64,000 bases of DNA, from contig OZ025860.1 in assembly GCA_964019425.1 (NCBI GenBank), forward strand, positions 434,001 to 498,000, in the 5' to 3' direction. This DNA comes from Flectonema sp. DT1601 (lineage: Eukaryota; Euglenozoa; Diplonemea; Diplonemida; Diplonemidae). Positions 22,617 to 31,830 of this stretch are shown here, one piece after another (position 1 is the stretch's first letter; each line of letters opens with the position of its first letter). The notes under the pieces are model-generated. The model made no database searches. It was given only the letters and a program-made list of their open reading frames with translations, and was not told the DNA's origin. Made by a program: the position numbers and the translations under genes.

Positions 22617-24245
22617 CTATGCTGATTTTCGCTCTGTCTTTGTTGAAGAAAATAACCTTTTCGAAAAGGCTTTAAGTGGTTCTCCAAGCATGCTTTTCCT
22701 CGCAGGTGAAGCAATTGATTTATTTGTCGATCCTCCCGTTTTTACTTCCAAAGATTTCGGACTTTGGCGCTTGGATACGGATGTTGATTTATTCTTTTCC
22801 GGTTGCTTTTTGGAAACTGATTTTGTCTTTACATTTGAAGAACTCCCTGATTTGACACGCTGATAGTTTCTTGCTGGAGTCACAGGAGATCGCATTCCGT
22901 AGGAACCTGAAGAAGTGCTGTCAATCAGCTGTTGTTTCATTGTTTGCATAGGACCAGACGATGATGTTTGTTCTGCAGTCATTGACATATCAGACATGTT
23001 ACTGGACCAAGGCACGTTACTTGACCAAGGCACGTTACTTGACCAAGGCATCATACCGTTTATCGTCTCTTGTTCTTGAAGATGTTTTTCGTGTAAACGT
23101 CGCATACGTGTCATCATAGTCATGTGAAGGGAATCGAGAGAGAATTCTTCACTTCCTTCCATTGAAGACATCCACGTCGTCATGTCAGAATCTTCAGCTG
23201 AAGAAGACTCCGCAACCTGCTTTGCGAATTCCAATAAGTCTTCAGCATCATCATGATTCTTGTTGACATTTGTTAGAAATTCCGATTCAAGCAAACTCTC
23301 ACATGTGGGTCTGTCTGCTGCTTCAGGTGAGAAACATTTCTTAAAAATCTCCTTCGCAGGAGTTGATAAGTGTTCCGGTATCTGAGGATGATGACCAGCC
23401 TTACCTCTACCAGAACCAATATGAAATATCAAAGCGATATTTGATGTTTGTTTGAATTCATGCCAAGGAATCTTACCACTCGTTAAATGAACAAATGTCG
23501 CTGCTATTCCCCAAACATCAGATCCTTTGGAGACCTTACCTCCGATTGCTTCTGGTGACATGTAAGCTGGAGTTCCAGTTACATGTTGTGTAGTTGTTGA
23601 TGTTTCCTGCATTGACTTACAACAACCAAAGTCCGTTACTTTTACTAACCCTTGAGTGTCGACTAATATATTGTGCGGCTTTAAATCTCTGTGTAGTAAA
23701 TCTAAGTTATGTAAGTAGCTGACTCCCTTACACACTTGAAGCATTGTTCGTCGACAGAACAATTCATGAAAACGTCCATTATTCGTAGACAGCAACGTGA
23801 AGAGCGATCCCATTGGAACGTATTCCAAGTAGAGGATAGCAACATTGCGTTCAGCTGAAACTCCGAGAAGTTTGACGATGTTTGGGTGATCAAGCTTCTT
23901 TAGAGAGCTCAGTTCTGCAGCAAAAGAACCCAGGCATCCTATAGCACAGTCTGTTACTATTTCTTTGATAGCGACTTGTTCACCTGTCGCATTGTTGATT
24001 CCTAAATAGACAGTACCAAATCCTCCTCGTCCTATTATTTTAGTTTTCGTAATCATTCTTGGATCTATTAGTCCTGAGCACATGTCTTCCTGAGGTAGTT
24101 TCCCTTGAGGATCTGTAGTTTGTTTTCTTACCGCATGACCTTTGAATACCTTTTGAATCTTAACAGCTGCGAGATCCCTGGTCAACGGTGGTGGAGCGCT
24201 GGCTGCTTTCTTCTTTGTCATTTTTTGCTGCACCATGGTTACCAT
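22617..24245 (-). CDS. IQ-motif, STE11/MAP3K-like protein kinase
   Basis: 542 residues from the ATG at 24245 (MVTMVQQKMTKKKAA); a second Met lies at 24236. An IQ motif (AAVKIQKVFKGHAVRK, about residues 24-40) should bind calmodulin or a light chain. The kinase domain spans about 60-325 with all key parts: glycine loop GRGGFGTVYLG, VAIKE lysine, catalytic loop HRDLKPHN, DFG, and GTPAYMSPEA. The DVWG and GKIPW words resemble the STE11/MEKK class. The tail is Ser/Thr-rich and basic, with three tandem PWSSN(V/M) units encoded by an 18-bp repeat. It appears catalytically complete. An N-terminal IQ motif on this kinase class is unusual and suggests calcium/calmodulin control, which is inference. 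Confidence 0.9.
   Translation of the reverse strand: MVTMVQQKMTKKKAASAPPPLTRDLAAVKIQKVFKGHAVRKQTTDPQGKLPQEDMCSGLIDPRMITKTKIIGRGGFGTVYLGINNATGEQVAIKEIVTDCAIGCLGSFAAELSSLKKLDHPNIVKLLGVSAERNVAILYLEYVPMGSLFTLLSTNNGRFHELFCRRTMLQVCKGVSYLHNLDLLHRDLKPHNILVDTQGLVKVTDFGCCKSMQETSTTTQHVTGTPAYMSPEAIGGKVSKGSDVWGIAATFVHLTSGKIPWHEFKQTSNIALIFHIGSGRGKAGHHPQIPEHLSTPAKEIFKKCFSPEAADRPTCESLLESEFLTNVNKNHDDAEDLLEFAKQVAESSSAEDSDMTTWMSSMEGSEEFSLDSLHMTMMTRMRRLHEKHLQEQETINGMMPWSSNVPWSSNVPWSSNMSDMSMTAEQTSSSGPMQTMKQQLIDSTSSGSYGMRSPVTPARNYQRVKSGSSSNVKTKSVSKKQPEKNKSTSVSKRQSPKSLEVKTGGSTNKSIASPARKSMLGEPLKAFSKRLFSSTKTERKSA
22999..23052 (-). repeat. 18-bp tandem repeat (three units) in the kinase tail
   Basis: Three copies of an 18-bp unit with few differences, encoding PWSSNV, PWSSNV, PWSSNM. 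The frame is preserved, so copy number can change without breaking the gene. Confidence 0.85.
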
Positions 24246-24870
24246 GCTTTTGAAAAAATAAGAAAAGTTTAACGCGTAGTTCACTTTGTAATAATTTACT
24301 AGAAGTTAGCCGTGTCAGTAGACGAGTCACATAATTAACTAAGTTGGTTATGACTTCCATGACCGACTGCGTCCTCCATTGAAATGCCTTATGAAAGTTG
24401 TCTCGCCTTAGTAACTGTGTCTGCCAATGAATCTATATTAACATTATTCCCGAAGGCATATAATTTAAGCTTTCCCTAGATTACAAGTAGATTATGCTGA
24501 ACAGCTTTTTTTTTTTTTTCAAATTAGGTTTGTGAGTAACACTACACTTGGGGAGTTTTTTTCTCTTTTTTTTTTTTGTATTACAGCAATCCGAGTGCGA
24601 AATTAGAAAAGTTTACGCAAGCGGTCTTTGCCAACTCAAACTGCATTGGTATTTCGGAATACGGACAAGGGGCGGGGAAAAGTCCCTATGACAAACCACG
24701 CACTGAGCTGTATTGGTCATTACTGACTCTTATTATCTCTCATTTACTTGTTCCGAATACCTGTTGGAATATTACCATAAGAAGGATACGCGATATGCAT
24801 GTGCTTCAGTGATAAAGTTGTAATAATATTTTAACAACTTATATTCATCACATCCACTCAATTAACATTC
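24246..24870. other. intergenic
   Basis: No gene supported. T runs lie at about 24506-24519 and 24565-24578. The coding-like plus frame 24576-24812 has no family signature. Confidence 0.5.
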
Positions 24871-25968
24871 CTAAACGAATGATAGTCCCTCGTACTTGTT
24901 GGTACCAACCTCAGTCTCTTCAAGTAGAACTTTTCCTGTTAGGTCAAATGCTGTGATGAAGGTTTTCTGTGTACCGAGTTCTTCATTTTCTTCTGATTTC
25001 AGAGCGACCATGATGCTGTCTTTCGTTCCTGGAACAAACTTGGCACTGGAAAATCCACGTTCTGGAGTAATCGTTCCAACAGTGAACTTTTCGCATTCTG
25101 TAATGTGTTCGTTACATTTGATTACAATATTTGATCCACGTTTCTCGTCCTTAGACTCGTCGTAGGCTTCTTCAGATACTCTGCGAGGGAGGATAAACCA
25201 TTTTCGATGAATTGCTGACCATTCAATTGTTTCAATAATTTGATATGCCGGATGAACAGAATTTGTTGTTTTCCTAATTACATTATACTTGTCAGTCCAA
25301 TTTTCGTGATTAACAACTTCAACCCCAGCGCATGCCATTGATATGGTTGATATCCAAAGGTTGTTGCGGGAGGTAACTTCGCCCTTTGAACCAACGTACT
25401 CCTTTCCAAAAGATCCAATGTACATAATTCCATCTTTTACAGTAGCCCACTCAGTCTTTTGTCCTTTATCTGTTTCTCCATCTCCTTCCATTAGAAGGTG
25501 TCGCGGAATTGCTTTTGGTTTTCCGTTTTTGTTGGCAAGTTCGAAAGCTATGCCTGAGCGGTCGTCAAAAGTCCATAACTTGCCATTAAAAACAGCAAGT
25601 TCGCTGAGTTCCATTCCGCGTCCAGCTTCGTTATGTGCGCTTGTAATCGTGTGTGTATCAATCCATTCAATAGAGAAGCTGTCTCCCTTCCTAGTGAGTG
25701 TTCCCATCTTCAGATATGACTTAAACTTTGGCTTTTTTTCTTCTGCCATCTTACTCGCCTTATCAAGATCAGCAACTATCGCAATGTGGTACACACCACC
25801 TGTCATGCTGTCGCTTGTCTTCTTCCATGAGCTTGCTAATGATAAATTCGACTCACTAGGTGCAGTTCCCGATACCCACAAGCCTGTTCCCAACAACAGA
25901 ATAATGAGCGCAGCTATAGTTCGCTTCATTCTTCTAACTTTTAGGACCCCGAGTTTGAGCTGCAGCAT
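24871..25968 (-). CDS. CANT1: calcium-activated nucleotidase (apyrase, CANT1 family)
   Basis: 365 residues from the ATG at 25968 (MLQLKLGVLKVRR); a second possible start is MKRT at 25929. A short basic N-terminus precedes one hydrophobic segment (TIAALIILLLGTGLWV), a type II anchor or uncleaved signal as in animal CANT1. Family words are clear: LWTFDDRSGIAFEL, HLLMEGDGETDKGQKTEWA, GSFGKEYVGSKGEV, HENWTDKYN, HRKWFILPRRVSEE, RGFSSAKFVPGTKDSIMVAL, and the close GTNKYEGLSFV. The family is a five-bladed propeller that hydrolyses UDP/GDP/ADP with calcium in the Golgi, ER or outside the cell, which supports glycosylation by clearing nucleotide diphosphates. It appears intact and full length. Confidence 0.95.
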   Translation of the reverse strand: MLQLKLGVLKVRRMKRTIAALIILLLGTGLWVSGTAPSESNLSLASSWKKTSDSMTGGVYHIAIVADLDKASKMAEEKKPKFKSYLKMGTLTRKGDSFSIEWIDTHTITSAHNEAGRGMELSELAVFNGKLWTFDDRSGIAFELANKNGKPKAIPRHLLMEGDGETDKGQKTEWATVKDGIMYIGSFGKEYVGSKGEVTSRNNLWISTISMACAGVEVVNHENWTDKYNVIRKTTNSVHPAYQIIETIEWSAIHRKWFILPRRVSEEAYDESKDEKRGSNIVIKCNEHITECEKFTVGTITPERGFSSAKFVPGTKDSIMVALKSEENEELGTQKTFITAFDLTGKVLLEETEVGTNKYEGLSFV

Positions 25969-26650
25969 ACTGAAGAGATGAATTAATGAAATAATATACA
26001 CAATACGAAGTAGTTACTCTGTCTGCTGCATTTACAAGAATGCTTTAGACTCTATTTTGCAACTACGCCCAGCTCATGCTCATGTTGTATTTTATCACTG
26101 TTTGCACCTGAGAAATAGTTGTTGTAATGTATCTGTGGGTCACACTGTGCAAAAATGCTTTCGCAGATTATTTTTAAGAAAATAAGAAAATTGTGGCATT
26201 GTAACGTTAACACCTTTATTTTATAGGGCTTGTTTCCGTTTGCGCACAAATAATTCTCATCAACAAATATTCTGCCAAATGAAACAAATATGTCTTAGAC
26301 CGGAGAGACTGAAATTACGCTTAAAAGTTAGATATAATTTATCATTATATTATATATCATGTATTTCTGGTGGTGTGGGTGTCAAGGCCAAAAGGAAGTG
26401 GTATTTTTTTAAAGTCTTTAAATGCTGGATGCGTACAGTAAACGTTTGCAAAAAGTAATAGAGTTGGTAACAAAAGGTGTAGTTATTTTTTGCTTGTGGC
26501 AAAATGAGCACACCTTGCCTTCAACCCTTACTCAAAAAAAAAAAAATCGGACCATCTCTTGCCACTAAATGTGGGAGCGATGTGCCGAAAAACAGCTATC
26601 AGAGTGCCAGTGAAGCAGTCTGTAAAAATATAAGTACCAACAATGTTAGT
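25969..26650. other. intergenic
   Basis: No gene seen. AT-rich without long homopolymers except a short A run near 26533-26545. Confidence 0.5.
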
Positions 26651-28456
26651 TTAGAGGCTACAACTATAGGCACCGTTCTGCAGACACCACTCTGGCTGCA
26701 GAGCACCTGCGATAATTCCATTCTGTACAAGTCTTGCGCGGTGGAACTGCATTCGAGGATCCGCCTGTTGCCAAGTGCCCGACGGGTCAGTCCACAAACG
26801 TTCTGCCAACGCTGCAGCACGAGGCCACACACCAGGCATGATTGACAAAGAGTCAATGTGCTCTGTCCACATCGCTATCGCAAACCCCTTCAGATTATTT
26901 ACTGCACCAGGATGTAATTTCTTTTTCCACTCTTTCAGGGCAGTCGGTACAGAATCATAGATATCATACCACGAGTTGTATGAACACCAGTTCTTCCCCT
27001 CACGAACCCACGATGAACCACCGCAATCTAGGTATAGCAAGTCGTAATTGGAAACTACGACGTCATAGCCCTCATTGAGCAGTGTAGGAGTAATGGATGC
27101 CTTGTATGAATCCCACACTTGAAACATGAACTTGTCAACCGGAAAGGTAGCTGTCCTTCCAGGCTGAGCCACGAGATTCCACTTACTAGCGTCAGCGCCT
27201 GCCCACTGCATGATTTTTTCTAGCTTACTAGAGTTAGCGGACTTATATACGTTTTCCACATTAGACATTGACTTCTTCGTAAAATTTCTCCATAATCCGT
27301 ACCAAGTATTCTTGTCCGCCCTGTCATATCCATTCTCTACTAGCCAATCGACTACAGGCTTGGCCTTTTTCGTGTTGTTCCAACACGAAACACCGACTTC
27401 ATCGGATCCCACTACTACTTCGTCACCACCGATGTGGAAGATCGTGGGGTTTATGTGTTTCACGATACTGCTGTACACATCAGCAAGCACAGCATGCACA
27501 TTATCATTTATAGGGTTGAACTGACCAGAGGGGGGTTCGAGAGACGTGTCACCCCAAGTCTGGGTGTTGCATACAACAAGGTCACCCAAGCCGGCTCCTG
27601 GACCCCACTCCCACCCCGCACGGGCGTGTGCAGGCTGGTCAATCTCTGGGATGAGTCGGACACCCCATGCAGCTGAGTAGTTTGCTAGTGTCTGCAAGTC
27701 TTCTACTCTGTACACCTCATCATCGCTGTAAGCTCCTGTCAGTGTAAGATTCAGCCTCTCTGCTACTTCGATGGGAAATGAGGCGGTGTCCGAGATATGC
27801 AGGTGGAGTGCATTGAGCTTTGACATCCCCATTGCGCGAATATTCATTTTCAGTGTATCCATGTTGATAAAGTTTCTCGACACGTCGATCATGATACCTC
27901 TATAAGGATACTTGGGTGCGTCATCAATACTCGTTGAGCTAGGCCCCATGTATGTCTTTTTCGTCTTGCTGTAAGTGATGAGTTGCGAAATGGTTGTAAG
28001 ACCATGGCGAGCCCCAAACACGGTGGGTGCAGTGATGGCAAATTCGGAGGATGTCCCAGAGATGGAGTAACTTTCGTTTGTGTTGAGACCCAACACAGAA
28101 TCTGGGCTGGTAATTTTTATGGAAACTGTTAAAGAAGTACCCAACGTACTCTTACCCTTGCTGAAGGCAAGAGTTTCGAAATCCTGTTGCATCACATTCA
28201 TGAGTCCCTTGACACCGGCTGGAACCCCAGCCGCATCCCACACCACACCACCACTTAGCAACACACCTGGACCGGATACCGCAACCTTAGTAGGGTAAGG
28301 CCATAACCTCTTTTCACACAACATGTAACATTCATTTAATTCCATTCCAGTTGAAGCGCTGCCTCCAGAGGTACACTTCCCTGACGTACATGTATAATAC
28401 TTCGTAGGGATCGTCACGCTCAGGCACTGCGTGACTAACAACACAGCCGCTAGCAT
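26651..28456 (-). CDS. beta-N-acetylhexosaminidase, GH20
   Basis: 601 residues from the ATG at 28456, with signal peptide MLAAVLLVTQCLSV. The N-terminal GH20b-type domain has LNECYMLCEKRLWPYPTKV and the usual GARHGLTTISQL. The catalytic barrel has PYRGIMIDVSRNF, ALHLHISDTASFPIE, IPEIDQPAHARAGWEWG and the catalytic pair in FHIGGDEV (Asp/Glu near residue 339). The substrate-pocket end is IAMWTEHID and RAAALAERLWT. It releases terminal GlcNAc or GalNAc from glycans or chitin fragments and should be lysosomal or secreted. It looks complete. The gene is visibly richer in G+C than the other host genes and is the last before the repeat-rich region, so a different origin is possible but unproven. Confidence 0.95.
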   Translation of the reverse strand: MLAAVLLVTQCLSVTIPTKYYTCTSGKCTSGGSASTGMELNECYMLCEKRLWPYPTKVAVSGPGVLLSGGVVWDAAGVPAGVKGLMNVMQQDFETLAFSKGKSTLGTSLTVSIKITSPDSVLGLNTNESYSISGTSSEFAITAPTVFGARHGLTTISQLITYSKTKKTYMGPSSTSIDDAPKYPYRGIMIDVSRNFINMDTLKMNIRAMGMSKLNALHLHISDTASFPIEVAERLNLTLTGAYSDDEVYRVEDLQTLANYSAAWGVRLIPEIDQPAHARAGWEWGPGAGLGDLVVCNTQTWGDTSLEPPSGQFNPINDNVHAVLADVYSSIVKHINPTIFHIGGDEVVVGSDEVGVSCWNNTKKAKPVVDWLVENGYDRADKNTWYGLWRNFTKKSMSNVENVYKSANSSKLEKIMQWAGADASKWNLVAQPGRTATFPVDKFMFQVWDSYKASITPTLLNEGYDVVVSNYDLLYLDCGGSSWVREGKNWCSYNSWYDIYDSVPTALKEWKKKLHPGAVNNLKGFAIAMWTEHIDSLSIMPGVWPRAAALAERLWTDPSGTWQQADPRMQFHRARLVQNGIIAGALQPEWCLQNGAYSCSL

Positions 28457-28920
28457 CTTGTTGCTGAGGAATTAAAATAGATAAATTAAATTATTGAGCT
28501 AGTGTTTACAAAGTTAAATAATCAAGACAGCCAGCAGCTTCTGATGACTTAACTGGCTTATGCCCCAGGCGGCCTTGCAATCATTTTCTTTTCGTTTTAT
28601 TTGGGAAGTAAAATAATAATAGAAACAAACAGATTGTCAGTTGCTCACCGACGCCCCAGCACTAACTCACAAGAGAAGCTAAATGTGTATACTAAATTAA
28701 GGATGCTTTTACAATAGCAGGAATTATTCTTGTGAGGAAAAAATCCACGACTTTCTTTTTTCCAGACTAAATTCTGGAGATTAACTTCCCACAAGAATAA
28801 TTCCCAATTACTTTTTATTTTGTCACATTCTGCTTGGCCTTCGCTTTTTCTTTTTTGATAAAAATAAGAGAATAAGAACAGGTGGTTAGTCCGTCAGAAT
28901 ATTTCCGCGGACACCGTATC
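28457..28920. other. intergenic between the last host gene and the mobile region
   Basis: No gene. It contains the structured inverted repeat described at 28720-28804. Confidence 0.6.
28720..28804. repeat. long hairpin with nested inner hairpin
   Basis: Arms GGAATTATTCTTGTG (28720-28734) and CACAAGAATAATTCC (28790-28804) are perfect 15-bp inverted repeats. Inside the 55-nt loop TCCAGA and TCTGGA (about 28761-28778) form a second stem. It could be a MITE remnant or a structured RNA. Confidence 0.75.
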
Positions 28921-29107
28921 CTCTCCCTTTATTTTGTTCGTTTCTTTGAAACGAAAATTCATTTGAATATTATTCCTTGGTCAGCATCTTTCATTGTTGC
29001 CCTTTGGGCCTGTTAAATAAAAAAAAAAAAAAAAAAAAAAAGTTTAACACCAAAAAAATAAAAGGAGCAAAAATCTCCCAGTCCGTTACTTCCCACCTTT
29101 TCGAAAT
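28921..29107 (-). repeat. HSR-B copy 1 (partial)
   Basis: Reads as HSR-B on the minus strand from the terminus GAAAAGGTGGGAAGTAACGG, through the GGACTGGGAG hairpin (loop altered here), the CAGGCCCAAAGGGC hairpin and the TTCGTTTC-AAA-GAAACGAA hairpin. A different A-rich spacer and several differences from the 42-62 kb copies suggest it is older. Confidence 0.8.
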
Positions 29108-29436
29108 CAGAATACAGAATAACATACACAAAATACATACAAGGATAGCATCACATCGCTGCTGAGCCTCCATCGAAGTGCTTCCATCGTCCCATGGCAA
29201 AACAGGGGGCTGTCACCACAATGTGACAAAGCAGACACCACCACCGAAGAAGCAGCCACCACCGATCCCTATGTGTGACTTGTGCGGCCAAAACAGCCAC
29301 AATAAACACAACAAAACAGGTTTGCACCATTACTTCTTTGTTTCTTTCTCACCGCTCGCCGCAGTCACACAGAGCGGTATCGATTGGAGATGATGGATGA
29401 AGACGCTCCATGGCAATGTGGAAATGGGAAGGCCAG

Positions 29437-29540
29437 TGGAAAAAGAAAATTACAAGGGGGCGGAGTCACCATGAACGTCATCAGCAGAACATCTCCTTCG
29501 ATTGTAACGATATCTCGATGGAGGGGTCCGTTTTTTCAGA
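29437..29540 (+). repeat. fragment of the endonuclease-LINE 3' end
   Basis: Nearly identical to 47585-47690, the end of the long ORF of the restriction-like-endonuclease LINE (it includes the GTAACGATATCT word). It shows this LINE has left more than one copy. Confidence 0.8.
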
Positions 29541-29960
29541 GTTTTTTCTTTTTTTTGTTGTTTTTTATGTATGATTATCTCCTCTTCATATTATAACTTA
29601 TTCTGCCTTTCCCTATATTTTGTTCGTTTCTTTGAAACGAAGATTCATATGAATATAATTGTTTTCCTTTTCTTTTTCTCGACGATCAGCTCCAATTGAT
29701 CGACCGTTTTCTTTTTTTTTCTCTTATTCATTCCATCCCTCTCGCTCCCCGACTTTTAAAAAAATCGTGATCAGCTCAGACTCGTTTATCACTCATGATT
29801 ATATCTTTTCTCTTCTTCTCTATCTGTTCTGGTCTGTTACTTCATTTGTCTCGTTTAATTTAGTTATCCATCTGTTTTATTTTCTATCGGTTCTGGTCTG
29901 TCTTATCTTTAACTTAGTATTAAATTAGTTTCTGATTTATATTAAAGGAAACTTGCTCAT
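29541..29960 (-). repeat. mosaic of HSR-B tail, D-repeat and other modules
   Basis: 29550-29660 matches the inner and tail part of HSR-B, including the TTCGTTTC-AAA-GAAACGAA hairpin. 29680-29800 matches the D repeat of 46.5-47.1 kb in inverse orientation (CGACGATCAGCTCCAATTGA, and the GGGAGCG tract). 29830-29900 resembles, in inverse, the HSR-A module around ACAGACCAGAACAG. The order suggests repeated insertion and recombination. Confidence 0.6.
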
Positions 29961-30174
29961 TATTAAAAAAAAAAAGGGCAAACCTACGGATCCACCCCCA
30001 GGTTTGGAGAAACGTATACTTTTTTTTTTTTTTTTTTTGAGTGTTTCACTACTGTGTTTCTCCTTCTTTTTGTTACTACTATAATTGCTTAGGCGCTGCC
30101 CTTACTGGGTGGCCGTTCACTTTTTCGAGACAATGGGGGATGCGACACGGAAACTGATTGCGCTGTGAGGCGCG

Positions 30175-30251
30175 GTGCGTACAGCGGGGTTCGAACCGAG
30201 GCCGATTGGGTGCAGGGGCACCACCCCATCCACTGCACTATGACGCCCCCA
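30175..30251 (-). repeat. tRNA-like SINE head
   Basis: On the minus strand, GGGGGCGTCATAGTGCAGTG has an A-box-like TAGTGCAGTGG (30224-30240), followed by a B-box GGTTCGAACC (30188-30197). The spacing is like that of a tRNA gene. The stems do not all pair, so it is more likely a tRNA-derived SINE or pseudogene than a working tRNA. Confidence 0.45.
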
Positions 30252-30257
30252 AACTTA

Positions 30258-30498
30258 CTACGGTTTTTTTTTTTTGGTTACACTCGTCTGTGCTTCCAGA
30301 CTCTTTGTTTTTGTTCTTTTCACTTCTTTGTTTTGTCTTTCTTTTATACTTTCTTTTGATTTAAGTCTGACAAATTGGAAAACACGGGAAACATAGGTAG
30401 GCTCCGCCTGAGGACGTAAGAAGAGTGGCAACAGAAAAATAAGTGGTCACGCGTCCTTGAAATTGGACACATGAAGCTAATTCGGTTACCATTCCTAC
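30258..30498 (-). mobile_element. 5'-truncated LINE 3' end with poly(A) tail and target duplication
   Basis: The minus strand runs GGAATGGTAACCGAATTAGC through to GAGTGTAACC and an A run. It is the same sequence as 40626-40857 at the end of the CR1-like LINE copy at 39.8 kb. On the minus strand CCGTAGTA lies just before the element and again just after the poly(A), an 8-bp target-site duplication. This is a clean target-primed insertion of a 5'-truncated copy. Confidence 0.8.
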
Positions 30499-30591
30499 TA
30501 CGGTTTTTTTTTTTTTTTTTTACGGTCATGGCCTTGTGAAGCTCGTGTCAAAAGTCTTTGCCCCTCTATTCCGAGCGCCGATTTTTTGAAA

Positions 30592-30671
30592 TCCGGGATA
30601 GCACAGTGGTGTGGGTAGCGGGTTGACATTCGGGGGGTCGCGGGTTTGAATCCCTCGGGGGTACTTTTTTT
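30592..30671 (+). repeat. tRNA-like SINE head with T-run terminator
   Basis: An A-box TAGCACAGTGGTG starts at 30599 and a B-box GGGTTTGAATCCC lies at 30642-30654, about 40 nt apart. The polymerase III stop signal is a T run at 30665-30671. The acceptor stem does not pair, so it is a tRNA-derived SINE or pseudogene. A further isolated B-box (GGTTCAAGTCC, 30699-30709) follows. Confidence 0.5.
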
Positions 30672-30765
30672 CCCGCTCAATTTTTTTCCCACTGTGTCGG
30701 TTCAAGTCCCAGTTGCGTCATTTTTTTTTTTAACCCCCCGTTAGTTATTAAGCCTTAAGTTTCAA

Positions 30766-30930
30766 ATGAACAACAACGTTGCACAACTGCAGGTGTCGGA
30801 AGGTGAAGTATTTGCCACTGTCATAGCGCTGAAGGCCAGGGTATTTGAGTGGTCAACGACGCACGGTCACACCTTCAGGGTGAAAAGGAGTGATCGCAAC
30901 CGAACCACCCTGATATGCAAGAATGAAAAT
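30766..30930 (+). pseudogene. MULE/FAR1-like DNA-binding fragment
   Basis: An ATG at 30766 opens a frame ending in VFEWSTTHGHTFRVKRSDRN and RTTLICKNENKSF. This resembles the FAR1/WRKY-GCM1-type zinc-binding N-terminus of MULE transposases (F-x-V-x-x-S-x-x-x-R-x-x-x-x-C). The reading is cut at 30931 where an inverted HSR-A fragment begins, so only the first 55 or so residues are left. Tentative. Confidence 0.4.
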
Positions 30931-31190
30931 AAGTCATTTGTAGTTCATAGTTTACCTTTGATTTTATAACTTCACATAGGTACTATGAACGATGAGAGAT
31001 CCAGTGGGATCACTCAGGGTCTAGTAGAGACCACCAATGTTGTGCGTTGATAGGCAAGGTGACCAACCTTGACATTCTTTCTTTTCTCTCCCTTTGTGAC
31101 AAACACAAAATACACACACAGCTTAATGTGTTCTTTGTGTATGTTTTCTTCAGGTGCGAGTAGTTTTTTTGTTCTTGCTCTTCAGGGAGG
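30931..31190 (-). repeat. HSR-A partial copy, inverted
   Basis: Matches about 260 bp of the HSR-A unit, from CCTCCCTGAAGAGCAAGAAC through the CAAGGT-TGGTC-ACCTTG hairpin to the CTACAAATGACTT word, on the minus strand. The terminal 45 bp and the rest of the unit are absent. Confidence 0.85.
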
Positions 31191-31830
31191 TAATTTGCTT
31201 TCCATGTCTGTACAGCACCTGAATAAAGAATATAAAGTAATACGCACAACTGGCAGAACAGATACTAAGGACATTCATGTGATCCTATCCTAATCTTAGA
31301 TAGGTTCACCGCGCTGGGGTAGTGCCAGGTCCTGACGGGACACCTTGTTTATTCTTTTTTTTTTTTTTTTTTTCAGGAAGATAAAATGGAAACTACTTTC
31401 TTTGTCCTTTCTCATTATACAACAAATTTGTACAATCTTTCTACTGACTCTGATCATTGTCTCGACATACAGCGACAGGGAAAACCCGCAAGCTGGGGAC
31501 GACAGTCTTCTTTAGCATTTAAGCATTTTTCGACTTGAAAAGACATGACCCTTCAATTTAATGAGTTCTCATGTTTCTGGGTTTGGGAAGGGGAATGTGC
31601 ACTTCTTCTCTTGATCCTTTGTTCTCATGGATCCCTTGTCTCTGTGCACAAAAGATAATTCGTCGTCTACCCAGCTTTACATTTGTCGCTGTACCAGTAA
31701 ATAAAATGGGGCGAAAGAAGGGGGTGTGAGTCGTCCGTCCTTTGCTCTCTGGGGCGTACGGACGTCAAGTTTTTTCGCTTGAAAGTTTTTCATCCTTTTC
31801 TTGGGTTGGGGGGCGGCCTTTGATTTTTAT
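31191..31830. other. unassigned sequence between HSR-A copies
   Basis: No recognisable coding domain. A T run at about 31357-31372 is followed by CAG. I see no strong similarity to the other families in the window. Confidence 0.4.

Noticed and set aside
1-28456. Spliced-leader trans-splicing suggested by one-strand gene order
   Set aside because: The regions just upstream of the ATGs are often A-rich and lack a consistent polypyrimidine-AG site, so the sequence gives no positive evidence.
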